Positions 35,815 through 45,013 are shown, counted from the first letter of the stretch. The stretch: 64,000 nt of DNA from Planctomycetaceae bacterium (GCA_021298315.1 JAJTFC010000006.1:1-64000); one strand, 5' to 3'. Notes: generated from the letters alone by a model not told the origin. Numbers and translations: made by a program.

Positions 35815-36624
35815 ATGAGCTTGTCTTTAGATGAAATCCGTTCGATGTGCACGAAGGCCGAGTACGATTTGATTTCTGCGAGCCGATCGCCTGCGATCGA
35901 GAAACTATCAACCGTACAGCTCAAGAAAAACGCAGCCAATGCAAGGAAGCTTTCCGACAAATGGCAAAAGCTCTCTCGGGGTCAGTCCCGTAGTGCGAGC
36001 CGAAAGACCGGTGAGCCAAATCTTGATTCCAGATCCTACGCCAAGCAGCAAGCGATCCACGATGCGTTGGTGGCTTATGAAGCCGCTTTGACAACGGCTT
36101 CAACCGTCACCACCGTAGAGGCTTCACCCAAGAAGGTCACTCCCAAGCAGCGAACCGCCAGTGCCAGGGTATCTCGCCAAGCCTCTCGCACCGAGTTGCA
36201 AGGAGTTAAGAAGACTCTCAACAAGACTGCGAAGACGACTGCTCGCAAAGCGGCAACCGCCAAACCTGCGGCGGCTCCTGCTGCCAAACCCGTTGTCGCT
36301 CCAGCGGCTACAAAGGTTGCAGCGAGCAAGGCTGCGACCAAGACCGCTGCGGCCAAGAAGACTCTGGTCAAAACGGCTGCCAAGCGAACGGCCAAGCGGA
36401 CTGCAGTTGCAAGCTCGGCTCCTACCAGTGGGCCAGTCAAGAAGGTGGTAAAGTCAACGGCCAAAACAGGGATCGTTGTTCCAACTCCTGCTGCCAAAGC
36501 ACAGCTTGAAGGCAGGGCTAAGGCCAATCGCCTGAAGCTGTCGAATCGCTCGAGCAACATCGCTGGGCATGTATCGGGCAAAGGCAAGCGGGCGCAGGCC
36601 AAGCGGGATTCGAAGGGCCGCTAG
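35815..36624 (+). CDS. Histone-H1-like Lys/Ala-rich nucleoid protein
   Basis: The product has 269 residues from ATG 35815, with a GGAG nearby; the upstream ATG at 35737 lies in a terminator. An N-terminal helical part (about 1-90) precedes a long low-complexity region made of Lys, Ala, Thr and Pro repeats (TAKTTARKAATAK, AAPAAKPVVAPAA and similar). This resembles the C-terminal tail of eukaryotic H1 and of bacterial H1-like proteins such as chlamydial HctB. It would bind DNA nonspecifically and compact the nucleoid, which fits the condensed chromosomes of planctomycetes (inference). The stop overlaps the convergent minus-strand stop by four bases. Confidence 0.75.
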   Translation: MSLSLDEIRSMCTKAEYDLISASRSPAIEKLSTVQLKKNAANARKLSDKWQKLSRGQSRSASRKTGEPNLDSRSYAKQQAIHDALVAYEAALTTASTVTTVEASPKKVTPKQRTASARVSRQASRTELQGVKKTLNKTAKTTARKAATAKPAAAPAAKPVVAPAATKVAASKAATKTAAAKKTLVKTAAKRTAKRTAVASSAPTSGPVKKVVKSTAKTGIVVPTPAAKAQLEGRAKANRLKLSNRSSNIAGHVSGKGKRAQAKRDSKGR

Positions 36625-37139
36625 GGCCCTTGAAGATCATCATCAAGTCCCAGTAGATCCGACTGGTCAAGAAACTTTGGTTTCGGGGCCGGTACGTCTC
36701 TGGGACGCAGATGCTCGCGCTGAGTAAGCCGCACGAATTCGCTGGCAAGATAGCCTTTTTCGATGGGCATGTCGTTGTCCTCTAGAGTGTATTCGATCGC
36801 CTTGTGGATCGTTGAGTATCGCATGTCAACGATCTGCGCAATGAGCGGATCGTTTTGCATGTTGTTGCTCAAAACTTCAACTTGATCCCCAATCCTTAAA
36901 CCTTCGTCGGGGATCTCAAGCCACATAACAGGCTTGATCCTGAAGGTCAATCGCTCTCCATAACGCACGTGGTAGTACTCTCCGTCGTACTCAAAGCGTT
37001 CGAAGACATAGTCGCTTGGAATCCAACCATCGACTTTGTCTCGATCCTCAGGATGGAAAGACTCGATCCCATCTTGTGGCCAAACGTGATAGATTCCGAA
37101 ATCGGGAAGAACAGGATCACCTAGCATAGCAGGCTCCAA
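36621..37139 (-). CDS. Unrecognised 172-residue cytoplasmic protein in the WXG100-like cassette
   Basis: No family is assigned with confidence. The product is acidic, without signal or membrane segments. It opens with FGIYHVWPQDGIESFHPEDR and contains two small beta-rich parts (WIPSDYVFERF and LEIPDEGLRIGDQVEVLS) and a helical, charged C-terminus ending DLLGLDDDLQGP. It may start at M5 (37127). It is the third gene of a minus-strand run after the WXG100-like and coiled-coil genes, with 18 bases between it and the previous stop. Its position suggests that it serves as a partner or immunity-type protein, but nothing in the sequence proves this. Confidence 0.65.
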   Translation of the reverse strand: MEPAMLGDPVLPDFGIYHVWPQDGIESFHPEDRDKVDGWIPSDYVFERFEYDGEYYHVRYGERLTFRIKPVMWLEIPDEGLRIGDQVEVLSNNMQNDPLIAQIVDMRYSTIHKAIEYTLEDNDMPIEKGYLASEFVRLTQREHLRPRDVPAPKPKFLDQSDLLGLDDDLQGP

Positions 37140-37157
37140 GGCTGGTTGTTTCCGGGG

Positions 37158-37643
37158 TCAACTTCCCCCTTGGGCTGCATATTGCTTGAGCGTTTCGATC
37201 ATCTTGCCGAGACGATCGTTGGCCAAGGGCAATAGGGAATCCGAGAGGTCCTCAAGCTGTCGAACACACAGCGAGGACTCTTGAAGAAACTGCTCCCACT
37301 GCATGGCCAACTGAGGGATCATTTTAACACGTTGCTCGCACAATTGCCGACGGGCAGTGGCCCGATCAAGAGCTTTGCGTTCAAAAAGGCACGAGGTTTC
37401 GTCCTCTGCACGCGATTTGGCTTGGCATCGCAAAAGATCTTCGCGGGCCTGCGTCCAACGCTTCTGGGCTATTCGAAGTTGGTCGGCCCAGTACTCTGGC
37501 AGTTCCTTGCTGAGCCAAAGCGATACTCTCTGGAACTGATCACGGATATCGTCAGCGTTCTTGCGCGATGCATCCCTGAGAGCTTCGATCGCTCCGGAGA
37601 ACTTTTCGAGGGCTTCGATGCTTTCAACGTTGGCTTTAGCCAT
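37158..37643 (-). CDS. Unrecognised helical coiled-coil protein, second gene of the WXG100-like cassette
   Basis: The 161-residue product is almost entirely helical with heptad-like Leu/Ala spacing (FSGAIEALRDASRK, QWEQFLQESSLCVRQLEDL). It has no signal peptide. Its start overlaps the end of the WXG100-like gene by eight bases, so the two are translationally coupled. In size and fold it resembles the LXG/WXG-type helical-hairpin partners of type VII systems, but it lacks an obvious WXG turn. A W at about 43 in SLWLSKELPEYW is the nearest candidate. Confidence 0.65.
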   Translation of the reverse strand: MAKANVESIEALEKFSGAIEALRDASRKNADDIRDQFQRVSLWLSKELPEYWADQLRIAQKRWTQAREDLLRCQAKSRAEDETSCLFERKALDRATARRQLCEQRVKMIPQLAMQWEQFLQESSLCVRQLEDLSDSLLPLANDRLGKMIETLKQYAAQGGS

Positions 37644-37911
37644 GACCGCGTTGGTACTCTTCGATCAGCTCGGCCTTGCGGATCAGATAAGGAACATGCC
37701 GCTCGGAGGCTTCGATAAGCCTCGCGAGTTGTTTGAGCTCCTGCTCGAATTCCGCAGCAAACTTTGCATGCTCTTGGTCTCTCCAAGAGGCACTCAACTG
37801 TTGCATCTGCTGGGATAATTTGGAGGTGGAATCAGCCAAGTTTCCCGAGAAGCGTTTAAGCAGCATCGCGAATTGACGAAGCTGCTCTGGATCGACGATC
37901 GCTTGGGTCAC
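37636..37911 (-). CDS. WXG100-like (ESAT-6-like) small helical-hairpin protein
   Basis: The 91-residue size, two amphipathic helices and central turn with W43 (LSASWRDQEHAKF) match the WXG100 family, in which the motif is usually W-x-G; here the Gly is Asp. WXG100 proteins are dimeric substrates of type VII (ESX) secretion. The C-terminal YxxxD/E signal is not clearly present. Helix 1 begins IVDPEQLRQFAMLLKRF, typical of the family. It heads a three-gene run. No EccC-type ATPase or membrane component is in the window, so secretion is unproven. Confidence 0.7.
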   Translation of the reverse strand: MTQAIVDPEQLRQFAMLLKRFSGNLADSTSKLSQQMQQLSASWRDQEHAKFAAEFEQELKQLARLIEASERHVPYLIRKAELIEEYQRGHG

Positions 37912-37967
37912 GGTTCAAGCCCCCGCCGCATTGGATGCGGCAACGAAAATCAGCTTATGGGTATCGA

Positions 37968-38996
37968 CTAAGCAGCCGAACGCTCGGCTCTCTTGCGTTG
38001 CTTTTCCTCATAGGCCGCTAGGTCAAAGACATTTTTGGCCAAACCAACAGCTCGCAAGAATCGAATCGCTTGGAAGGTAATGTCGAATTCCCACCATTTG
38101 TGACCATGCTGGGCCAACCTCGGAAGAGCATGGTGATTATTGTGCCACCCCTCGCCATATGCAAGGATCGCAACCCACCAAAGATTGCGGCTGTCGTCCC
38201 GAGTCTGATAATTCTTGTATCCCCACATGTGCGATGCAGAGTTGACAAACCAAGTCACATGCAAGACAGCTACCATGCGGACACATACACCCCAAACCAA
38301 CCAAGACATCGCCAAGCTCGGCCCCCCAACCCAATAACCGATTCCAGTTAGGATCGCACCAAAAACCAAGTGAATTGGCAGAAAGAAGTTCTCGAAGAAC
38401 ATCAACATCTTGTCCTTGACCAAATCTGGAACCCAATGATTGGAGAAACTCTTGAAGTCTCCGTTATCAGTTGAAAATGCAAGCCAGAACATGTGAGCCC
38501 ACCAAGGCCCATCGTGAGGCGAATGCGGGTCACCAGGTTGATCGCTGTAGGCATGATGCTTGCGGTGATTGGCTGTCCAAGAAATCGGACCACCTTCACC
38601 CGCTAGCACACCGAAGAACGTTAGCGTGTACTTGACCCAACCTGGAACATCCAAACCAGTGTGGGTCAATAGACGGTGATAACCCAGGCAGATTCCTAAG
38701 CTTCCGTTGATCCAGTGGATCACTGCACAAATGAGCAACCCGCTCCAAGAGAAGGTCCAAGGAGCAGCCAGAGCACCTAGGTGCAAGGCAACAAGCCATG
38801 CCGTTGCACCCCACTGGATTCGGTAAACCTCAGGAATCCTCGGTTGGGATTTCGAACCCGATCGCATCGGCACATTCGCTTCAAAATCCTCTCCCACCGG
38901 ACTCAAGACCGGAGATTGCAACTCCGCATGATGCCCCTTGGGTCCCTTGAGTTGATTGGCAACAGACGACTCATGCTCGTTGGAATGACTTCTCAT
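37968..38996 (-). CDS. Acyl-lipid/acyl-CoA delta-9 fatty acid desaturase
   Basis: The 342-residue protein contains the three His boxes of the membrane desaturase family: HRLLTH (107-112), HRKHH (144-148) and HNNHH (285-289). Four membrane helices surround them. The HRKHHAYSDQPGDPHSP context is that of stearoyl-CoA/acyl-lipid delta-9 enzymes, which put a cis double bond into C16-C18 chains using a di-iron centre and an external electron donor. The first 60 residues are a polar extension not needed for activity. It diverges from the type I secretion operon across 333 bases. Confidence 0.9.
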   Translation of the reverse strand: MRSHSNEHESSVANQLKGPKGHHAELQSPVLSPVGEDFEANVPMRSGSKSQPRIPEVYRIQWGATAWLVALHLGALAAPWTFSWSGLLICAVIHWINGSLGICLGYHRLLTHTGLDVPGWVKYTLTFFGVLAGEGGPISWTANHRKHHAYSDQPGDPHSPHDGPWWAHMFWLAFSTDNGDFKSFSNHWVPDLVKDKMLMFFENFFLPIHLVFGAILTGIGYWVGGPSLAMSWLVWGVCVRMVAVLHVTWFVNSASHMWGYKNYQTRDDSRNLWWVAILAYGEGWHNNHHALPRLAQHGHKWWEFDITFQAIRFLRAVGLAKNVFDLAAYEEKQRKRAERSAA

Positions 38997-39329
38997 GACT
39001 AATGTTTGGAAAGGCTAAACCTTGCGTTAGGAAATCAATGCATTGGAAATTCGTTCCAAGGACTTAAAGGTCCGTGGATCTTCTCTCCAAAGAGTAACGT
39101 CTAACCCGTAGACCTTCCGTCGGTGGCAAGTCATTTGCTTGTCAAAGTTTGGTAAAAGTCTTGGCATTCACCCAAAGATCACCCGTAACTTGGCTATTTC
39201 GCATCCTTTCGTGCGAAAAACATGGTTGCCTTTCAAACCTTTGCCCTAAACTGACGTAGGTTACCTCCCAGAACCAGGTAGGATTCGGCCCGACCTTTAA
39301 AATTAAGATTTCTAATTAAATGGTATCGA
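38997..39329. other. Divergent intergenic region between desaturase and secretion operon
   Basis: 333 bases without a gene. Only small inverted repeats are seen (GGAC-TTAAAG-GTCC near 39060, and TACCT...AGGTA near 39270). Promoters for both directions must lie here, but no convincing -35/-10 pair could be defined. Confidence 0.4.
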
Positions 39330-41525
39330 ATGCTTCAATCTTCCAGCCAACAGCCCTCAGGGGACCAGCTAGCTAGGCGACAGCTTCTTCGCGAAGTGAT
39401 TGCTGATCTATTGCTGCGGCTGGATGTGCCGCATGAGCTTTCGTCGGTATCCCAGGCACTGAGCGACTCGATGGTCGACGATGCCCGAACGGTCGACGCG
39501 CTGGCCATGTCGGTCATGCGAGCTGGGACGGCCGTTGGGCTGCGGATAGTGCCACTGGAACTATCGATGATCGATATTTGGGAATTGCTGCTGGATGATT
39601 TTCCTGTGGCGATTGTTTATGAATCGGCAAGCGGACAACAACTCGCTGTGGTCTGCTCTAAGGTGGCTGGAGGCCGAGTTGATGCAACCTTGCTTGGTCA
39701 GCAGTCCAAGGGAGTCGAGTCGCTCTCGCGACGCGAGCTTTCTCGCTTGCTTGCCTCGGGTAAGTCGCATCAATACTTCATCGCCGAACCGTCGCTTAGC
39801 TGCGAGAAGATCACTTCGAGCCACGAACCTGACCAAGCTCGAATCCCAAAGGTACATGACGATCACCACGCTCATCATCATGCCGAGCACATCTCTCCGC
39901 AAAAGCGGCTTTTGCGGCTTTTGAAACTTGAGTCCAAGGACATCTGGACCCTCGGTATCTTCACGGTGGTCGTAAGCTTTTTAGATCTAGCAATCCCACT
40001 GGCCGTTGAGCAAATGGTAACGACCATCGGGTTTGCTTCTGTGGTACAGCCTCTGATTTGGATCGCTCTTTTGCTCTTTGCGATCTTGACACTCTCGGCA
40101 GTGATCAAAGCCCTACAGGTCTTCATCGTCGAAATCCTTCAGCGCCGGATGATCGTTCGTATTGTTGGGGATCTTGCCGAAAGGCTGCCTCGACTCGAGC
40201 GATCTGCGATGGACGGCATTCACGGTCCAGAACTGGCCAACCGCTTTTTTGATGTGATGACGATGCAGAAGGCAACAGCCTCTTTGCTGCTTGATCTGTT
40301 GGCACTTGCGATCCAGACCTTTGCAGGTTTGCTCCTGCTTGCTATCTACAGCCCCTATCTACTTGCCTTCGACTTGATTCTATTGATGGCTATGACTGTT
40401 ATGATTTATGCCCTTGGACGCGGGGGCGTACGCACAGCCATTGAAGAGTCGCTTATCAAGTATCGTATCGCGCATTGGCTCCAAGACATTATCGGCCATC
40501 CGAATGCTTTCCAGGTTCACGGCGGAGGTTCTCTGGCCGTTGATCGAGCCAACCGTTTGGTGGTCGAGTACCTCAGTGCGCGTCGCAAACATTTTGCTGT
40601 CTTGATCCGTCAGTCGCTTTTTGCACTCCTGCTCTATGCGATATCCATCTCCGCTTTGCTTTCGCTCGGAGGATGGCTGGTACTCAATAATGCTCTAACG
40701 ATCGGTCAATTGGTCGCTAGCGTGTCGGTCGTTGCAGTCGTGGTAGGAGCTTTTTCCAAAGTTGGTAAGAGCCTCGAGTCGTTCTATGATTTGATGGCGG
40801 CCACCGACAAAGTCGGGCACCTGATCGATTTACCTACGGTGCCTCCAAGTCGGCCACTGGACGCAGGGATCGGACCGGTCGATGTCCGCTTCCGCGATCT
40901 GGTGCTTCACACAGGAAGAGAGCACATTTCAATCCCCAATTTCACTGTTGGGGCTGGTAAGCGAGTTGCGATTTGCTGCGAGGGCCACTCTGGTAAAACC
41001 ATGCTCTTGCAAACCATCGCAGGACTCCGCAATCCCCATTCGGGCTTATGCGAAATCGGAGGCATCGATTCCCGCGATGTGAATCGCTTTGCCGACGGAT
41101 CGATGGTCGGAATCGCGGCGGAAGTCGAGATCTTCCACGGCACGCTCCAAGAAAACATCACTCTCAATCGCCTCTCGATCCACGACTCGGATCTTCGCGA
41201 GGCGCTTCAAATCGCCGGGCTTTGGGACGAAGTTCTCTCGCTTCCCATGGGACTCGACACGATGCTCCAAACCGACGGATTTCCCTTGAGCCGATCCCAA
41301 GCCCACCGGCTGATGATCGCCAGGGCGATCGTCTCAAGACCTCGATTGCTCCTGATCGATGGGAGTCTGGATAAACTTGGACCCAGAACCCGAGAACGCG
41401 TTTGGAAGAACCTTCGGTCAGATCTTCAACCTTGGACAATTCTAGTCGTCACTCATGATACGCCCATCATCAACGACTGCGATAAACGAATCGAACTGAC
41501 ACCTCCTGCAAACGCTCATCACTAA
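39330..41525 (+). CDS. Type I secretion ABC transporter with degenerate nucleotide-binding motifs
   Basis: The 731-residue protein has an N-terminal domain (about 1-160) with the outline of the C39-peptidase-like domain of HlyB-type exporters but no catalytic Cys. A His-rich linker (HDDHHAHHHAEH) follows, then six membrane helices (about 205-480) and a C-terminal ABC domain. The ABC motifs are unusual. Walker A reads CEGHSGKT, lacking the first Gly. The signature is LSRSQ instead of LSGGQ. Walker B is LLLIDG, with G678 in place of the catalytic Glu. The H-loop VVTHD is kept. It heads a three-gene operon with HlyD and TolC partners, so it should export a protein, but its own ATP hydrolysis may be weak. 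Confidence 0.85.
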   Translation: MLQSSSQQPSGDQLARRQLLREVIADLLLRLDVPHELSSVSQALSDSMVDDARTVDALAMSVMRAGTAVGLRIVPLELSMIDIWELLLDDFPVAIVYESASGQQLAVVCSKVAGGRVDATLLGQQSKGVESLSRRELSRLLASGKSHQYFIAEPSLSCEKITSSHEPDQARIPKVHDDHHAHHHAEHISPQKRLLRLLKLESKDIWTLGIFTVVVSFLDLAIPLAVEQMVTTIGFASVVQPLIWIALLLFAILTLSAVIKALQVFIVEILQRRMIVRIVGDLAERLPRLERSAMDGIHGPELANRFFDVMTMQKATASLLLDLLALAIQTFAGLLLLAIYSPYLLAFDLILLMAMTVMIYALGRGGVRTAIEESLIKYRIAHWLQDIIGHPNAFQVHGGGSLAVDRANRLVVEYLSARRKHFAVLIRQSLFALLLYAISISALLSLGGWLVLNNALTIGQLVASVSVVAVVVGAFSKVGKSLESFYDLMAATDKVGHLIDLPTVPPSRPLDAGIGPVDVRFRDLVLHTGREHISIPNFTVGAGKRVAICCEGHSGKTMLLQTIAGLRNPHSGLCEIGGIDSRDVNRFADGSMVGIAAEVEIFHGTLQENITLNRLSIHDSDLREALQIAGLWDEVLSLPMGLDTMLQTDGFPLSRSQAHRLMIARAIVSRPRLLLIDGSLDKLGPRTRERVWKNLRSDLQPWTILVVTHDTPIINDCDKRIELTPPANAHH

Positions 41526-42973
41526 TGGCAACCCTCACGGAATCCCCAAAGAGCGAATCGACTCATCATCGTCGTATGATTCGCTTGCGCCCCACACAAG
41601 AGCTCGGTGAACGCTTCCCAGCGATGCATCTGGTCCGCTCGAGCTGGTTCGCAAGGGGCTTGGCCCGCGCTCTGCTTTTGCTCATGGTATTGCTCCTAGC
41701 GGCCTCGATCTTCCTACCCTGGCAGCAATCGATCCGAGGTGAAGGACAGGTCACCGCCAGACTTCCGCAGTTGAGAATCCAAGCCGTCGAAAGCCCCGCC
41801 AAAGGAATCATCTCCTCGATGCGACCAGACCTTCGCGAAGGCTCGATCGTCGACGAAGGAGAAATCATCATGGAGATCAAGCCCTTTGCCGAAGACGCCC
41901 AGCGGCTAGTTCAAGAGGCCGTCAGCGCCATCCAATCGAAACTCTCGCAATATCGTGTGATCTTCGAAAACCATCGGCTCCAAGTCGAATCGGTAAGGAT
42001 GCAAGGCCAACAATCGATCGCAAGCGCAGAGGCCGAAGTCCGAAGTGCTAACAACTCCTTCGACAAAGCAACCCGCGATGTCGATGAACAACTGGCCGCC
42101 TACAACCAATCTAAGCTCGAACGAGAGCGATCCGAAGGCCTAGTGCCCGATGTGATCTCCGAAGTCGACTACAACAAACTGAAAAACAAAGAACTAAGCG
42201 AACTTGCGAAGCTCGAAGGAAACATGGCCGCCGCCAGAAAAGCCTTCAATGAACTCGATGGCAAAGAACGAGACCTCGAAAGAAAACGCAACGAAGTCAA
42301 TCAAAAAATCCTCCAAGAACAAAACTACGTCGATAAGTCGCTCACCGATGTCAACAACGCTCAAAAAGAACTCAATGAAGTCCTCACCAAACAAGGCGAA
42401 CTCGATCGACTCAAAGTCCCAAGCCCAAGCCGAGGCCGTATCCAAGCCATCCGAGGCCAAGCAGGAACTAACTCCGTCAAGGAAGGGGATATCCTCTTTG
42501 AAGTTGTACCCGAAACCGAAGATCTCGCCGTCGAAATGACCGTCCGCGGAGTCGATGCACCTTTGATCCACGTCGGAGATATCGTCAGGCTACAGTTCGA
42601 AGGCTGGCCGGCTATCCAATTCGTAGGTTGGCCCTCGGTAGCTGTCGGTACCTTTCCAGGTGAAGTGATTGCTATCAATCCCACCGATTCTGGAAAAGGG
42701 ATCTTCAAGATCGTCGTTGGACCACCTCAAAATAGGAAACCTGAAGAAACTTCAACGATTATCCCTAATGTAACGGATACCAAGTGGCCCGATAGTCGAT
42801 ACCTACGGCAAGGAGTTAGAGCTAACGGTTGGGTAATACTCAAAACAGTCCCACTTGGGTACGAAATATGGCGTCAACTAAACGGATTCCCGATAACGAT
42901 CAGCGACTCGGAACCCACCGAAGACAAATCGTCCAAAGCACCCAAAGAGCCCAAAGCACCCAAAATCAAATAG
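41525..42973 (+). CDS. HlyD-family membrane fusion protein
   Basis: The 482-residue protein is the periplasmic adaptor of the type I secretion operon. It has one membrane helix (about 47-66, ALLLLMVLLLAASIFL) followed by a barrel/lipoyl half (GEGQVTARLPQLRIQAVES, GIISSMRPDLREGSIVDEGE). A long alpha-helical hairpin (about 115-290) would reach toward the TolC-like channel. A second lipoyl half and barrel (about 295-420) follow, and then a Lys/Pro/Ala-rich tail. Its ATG overlaps the upstream TAA (TAATG), so translation is coupled to the ABC transporter. Confidence 0.9.
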   Translation: MATLTESPKSESTHHRRMIRLRPTQELGERFPAMHLVRSSWFARGLARALLLLMVLLLAASIFLPWQQSIRGEGQVTARLPQLRIQAVESPAKGIISSMRPDLREGSIVDEGEIIMEIKPFAEDAQRLVQEAVSAIQSKLSQYRVIFENHRLQVESVRMQGQQSIASAEAEVRSANNSFDKATRDVDEQLAAYNQSKLERERSEGLVPDVISEVDYNKLKNKELSELAKLEGNMAAARKAFNELDGKERDLERKRNEVNQKILQEQNYVDKSLTDVNNAQKELNEVLTKQGELDRLKVPSPSRGRIQAIRGQAGTNSVKEGDILFEVVPETEDLAVEMTVRGVDAPLIHVGDIVRLQFEGWPAIQFVGWPSVAVGTFPGEVIAINPTDSGKGIFKIVVGPPQNRKPEETSTIIPNVTDTKWPDSRYLRQGVRANGWVILKTVPLGYEIWRQLNGFPITISDSEPTEDKSSKAPKEPKAPKIK

Positions 42974-44835
42974 GCTTTTTCAGGGCAGCATTCACAGCAA
43001 CTCTTACCCTTACCTTCGCCCAAGGCATGGTATTGGCCCAAGATCCGGCTAATCCCTCTGCAAACCGTGCGCAGCCACCGAAGATTTCCGGCAAGACCCT
43101 CGATGAACTCGAGCAGATGCTCAAGGATGCTCGCGTACAACTTGGTCAGCAACTCACTGAACAAGACAAAGCGCAGGCCGCACCTAGAGAGACCGATCCA
43201 CTGCGTGCGGGGGAAAAAAAGTTCTTGGAACTCGAAGCGGTGATCAAGCAGCGAAGAGAGCAGCGCGAGCAAGAACTTTTGCAATTGCCGAGAATACCTA
43301 CCGGCCCACGAGTGCCAGGCAACCCAGAGTTGGTGCAGCCTGCACCGCTCGAAAGTGATTCAATACCACCCAAAGAAAAAACACCCGACCAGGACCAACT
43401 TCAAGAACTCGGGGAATCGCTGCTACTTGCGGATGTCATCGCATCAACCTTTCGCTCCTTTCCCGAGATCGAAATCGCACGGCTCGAAGCCAACGTCGCG
43501 CGTGGCGAGGTGACTCAAGCCACCGGAGCTTACGACCTGCACTTGGATTACTTCAGTCTTAATCAGCCGGTTGGCTATTACGAGAACAGTCGCAGTGGCG
43601 TGAGTCTATCTCGACAGTTGTGGTGGGGTGGTTATGCCATAGCAGGCTATCGCATCGGTCGAGGTTTCTTTGAACCTTGGTACAAAGAAAGAGAAACCAA
43701 CAAGGGTGGGGAATTCCGAGTCGGCTGGGTACAGCCGCTATTGCAGGGGCGTGCAATCGATCCTTATCGAGTCGCATTGTTCCAAGCGAACCTCAATCAA
43801 CAAGCCGTTGCACCGGAGATCCAACAAAACGTGCTGGGAGCAAGTCTTGCGGCAGCCGCCTCCTATTGGGATTGGGTCGAGGCCGGCAATGTACTTCGAG
43901 CGCAAGAGCAACTCTTGGAACTAGCGATCAAGCGCAACGACGGTCTGAACAAACTTCTCGAGCGAGGTTTATCGACTCGCAAAGAGCTTGCCATCAATGC
44001 GCAAACGATCTCAGAGCGGCAGTTGAAAGTATTCGAGTCACGTCAAAAGTTTCGTGACACGGCCTTTAAACTCGCTGTGTTCCTAAGAAACCAAGACGGG
44101 ACGCCAATGCTCGCCCGCCCCGAATGGCTTCCTACGGATTTTCCCAAAATCGTACGCTTGGAACTCCAAGACTTTGAGACCGCGTTCCTGGAAGCACAGC
44201 AACGGCGACCTGAACTGGCTCTGATCAATATCGATTTGCAAAAACTCCGATGGGATTTGGAGCTGGCACGCAACCAAACCCTACCCAACTTGGATTTCAC
44301 CATTCAAGGGGTTCAAAACGTCGGAGATCGTGCAACCTCGCTCAATGACAAACAAGACTTTGTTTTAGAGTCGGGGGTCATCGGTGGTGTACCGGTTCAA
44401 CGACGAAAGGCCCGTGGTAAGATCGATAGCACGCAAGCCAAGCTACAGCAGATCGAGCAAAAGCGTTGGCTCATGACCAACAAGATCGAGATGGAACTGA
44501 GGGTTGCTAGAAACGCGCTGGATGTAAGTCGCGATATGGTTCTGCGTAGCGAACAACTCTTGCGGGAAACTCGCGAGACGCTCGAGTACTTCCGCCGCGA
44601 GTTCGCTTCTGGAAACCAAGACTTTCTGTTCCTCTTGGCCCAAGAGGCCAAGGCGACGGAGGCCGAAATCAAATTGCTTGATGCCGAGCGAGAGTACTAC
44701 ATCGCACTTGCGAAACTACAAGCCGTCTTGGGGCTTGATCCTCTCGAACAGTCGCTGAATTTGGATCAGGCCGTCGTGTCACAGACACCTGCAGACATCC
44801 TGGAAGCGAAACCCAATCGAGCTCCTGCACCGTAA
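42868..44835 (+). CDS. TolC-like outer-membrane efflux protein
   Basis: The 655-residue product (from ATG 42868; the frame opens at 42829) has a long n-region before the signal core (FFRAAFTATLTLTFAQG, ending VLAQ). It is a TolC/OEP-type protein: two copies of the helical barrel repeat, with landmark stretches such as EIEIARLEANVARGEVTQA, GLSTRKELAINAQTIS and AEREYYIALAKLQAVLG. A coiled, Gln/Glu-rich insert (about 65-170) precedes the barrel. It overlaps the end of the HlyD gene by 106 bases in another frame because no start codon is nearer. It forms the outer-membrane channel for the transporter. Confidence 0.82.
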   Translation: MASTKRIPDNDQRLGTHRRQIVQSTQRAQSTQNQIGFFRAAFTATLTLTFAQGMVLAQDPANPSANRAQPPKISGKTLDELEQMLKDARVQLGQQLTEQDKAQAAPRETDPLRAGEKKFLELEAVIKQRREQREQELLQLPRIPTGPRVPGNPELVQPAPLESDSIPPKEKTPDQDQLQELGESLLLADVIASTFRSFPEIEIARLEANVARGEVTQATGAYDLHLDYFSLNQPVGYYENSRSGVSLSRQLWWGGYAIAGYRIGRGFFEPWYKERETNKGGEFRVGWVQPLLQGRAIDPYRVALFQANLNQQAVAPEIQQNVLGASLAAAASYWDWVEAGNVLRAQEQLLELAIKRNDGLNKLLERGLSTRKELAINAQTISERQLKVFESRQKFRDTAFKLAVFLRNQDGTPMLARPEWLPTDFPKIVRLELQDFETAFLEAQQRRPELALINIDLQKLRWDLELARNQTLPNLDFTIQGVQNVGDRATSLNDKQDFVLESGVIGGVPVQRRKARGKIDSTQAKLQQIEQKRWLMTNKIEMELRVARNALDVSRDMVLRSEQLLRETRETLEYFRREFASGNQDFLFLLAQEAKATEAEIKLLDAEREYYIALAKLQAVLGLDPLEQSLNLDQAVVSQTPADILEAKPNRAPAP

Positions 44836-44862
44836 TCTCGTTTTGTGTATCGAACCTGGTAC

Positions 44863-45000
44863 TCAACGTCTGGCATCTTTGATTTTTTTCCAAACTTCGT
44901 CGTGAGTCAACCCAACTGCTGGATCCACCAGCATTTCGTCTCGCCGACGCTTTGCTTCCTCAATCGCGGAATTCGGCACAGGGATTTGCTCATCGTTTAA
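44863..45000 (-). pseudogene. C-terminal fragment of an addiction-module antitoxin
   Basis: Reading the minus strand in the frame ending TGA (44863-44865) gives 45 residues. They include IPVPNSAIEEAKRRRDEML and end with THDEVWKKIKDARR, the C-terminal pattern of TIGR02574-type addiction-module proteins. No start codon or N-terminal half can be found upstream, because the next bases encode the integrase remnant on the other strand. No toxin is adjacent. It is best explained as a broken toxin-antitoxin gene. Confidence 0.5.
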
Positions 45001-45013
45001 CCTACGCAGCGAG

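Noticed and set aside
36075-36602. Minus-strand hydrophobic open frame opposite the H1-like gene
   Set aside because: An Ala/Val/Leu-rich shadow is expected from the complement of Lys/Ala/Thr-rich codons.
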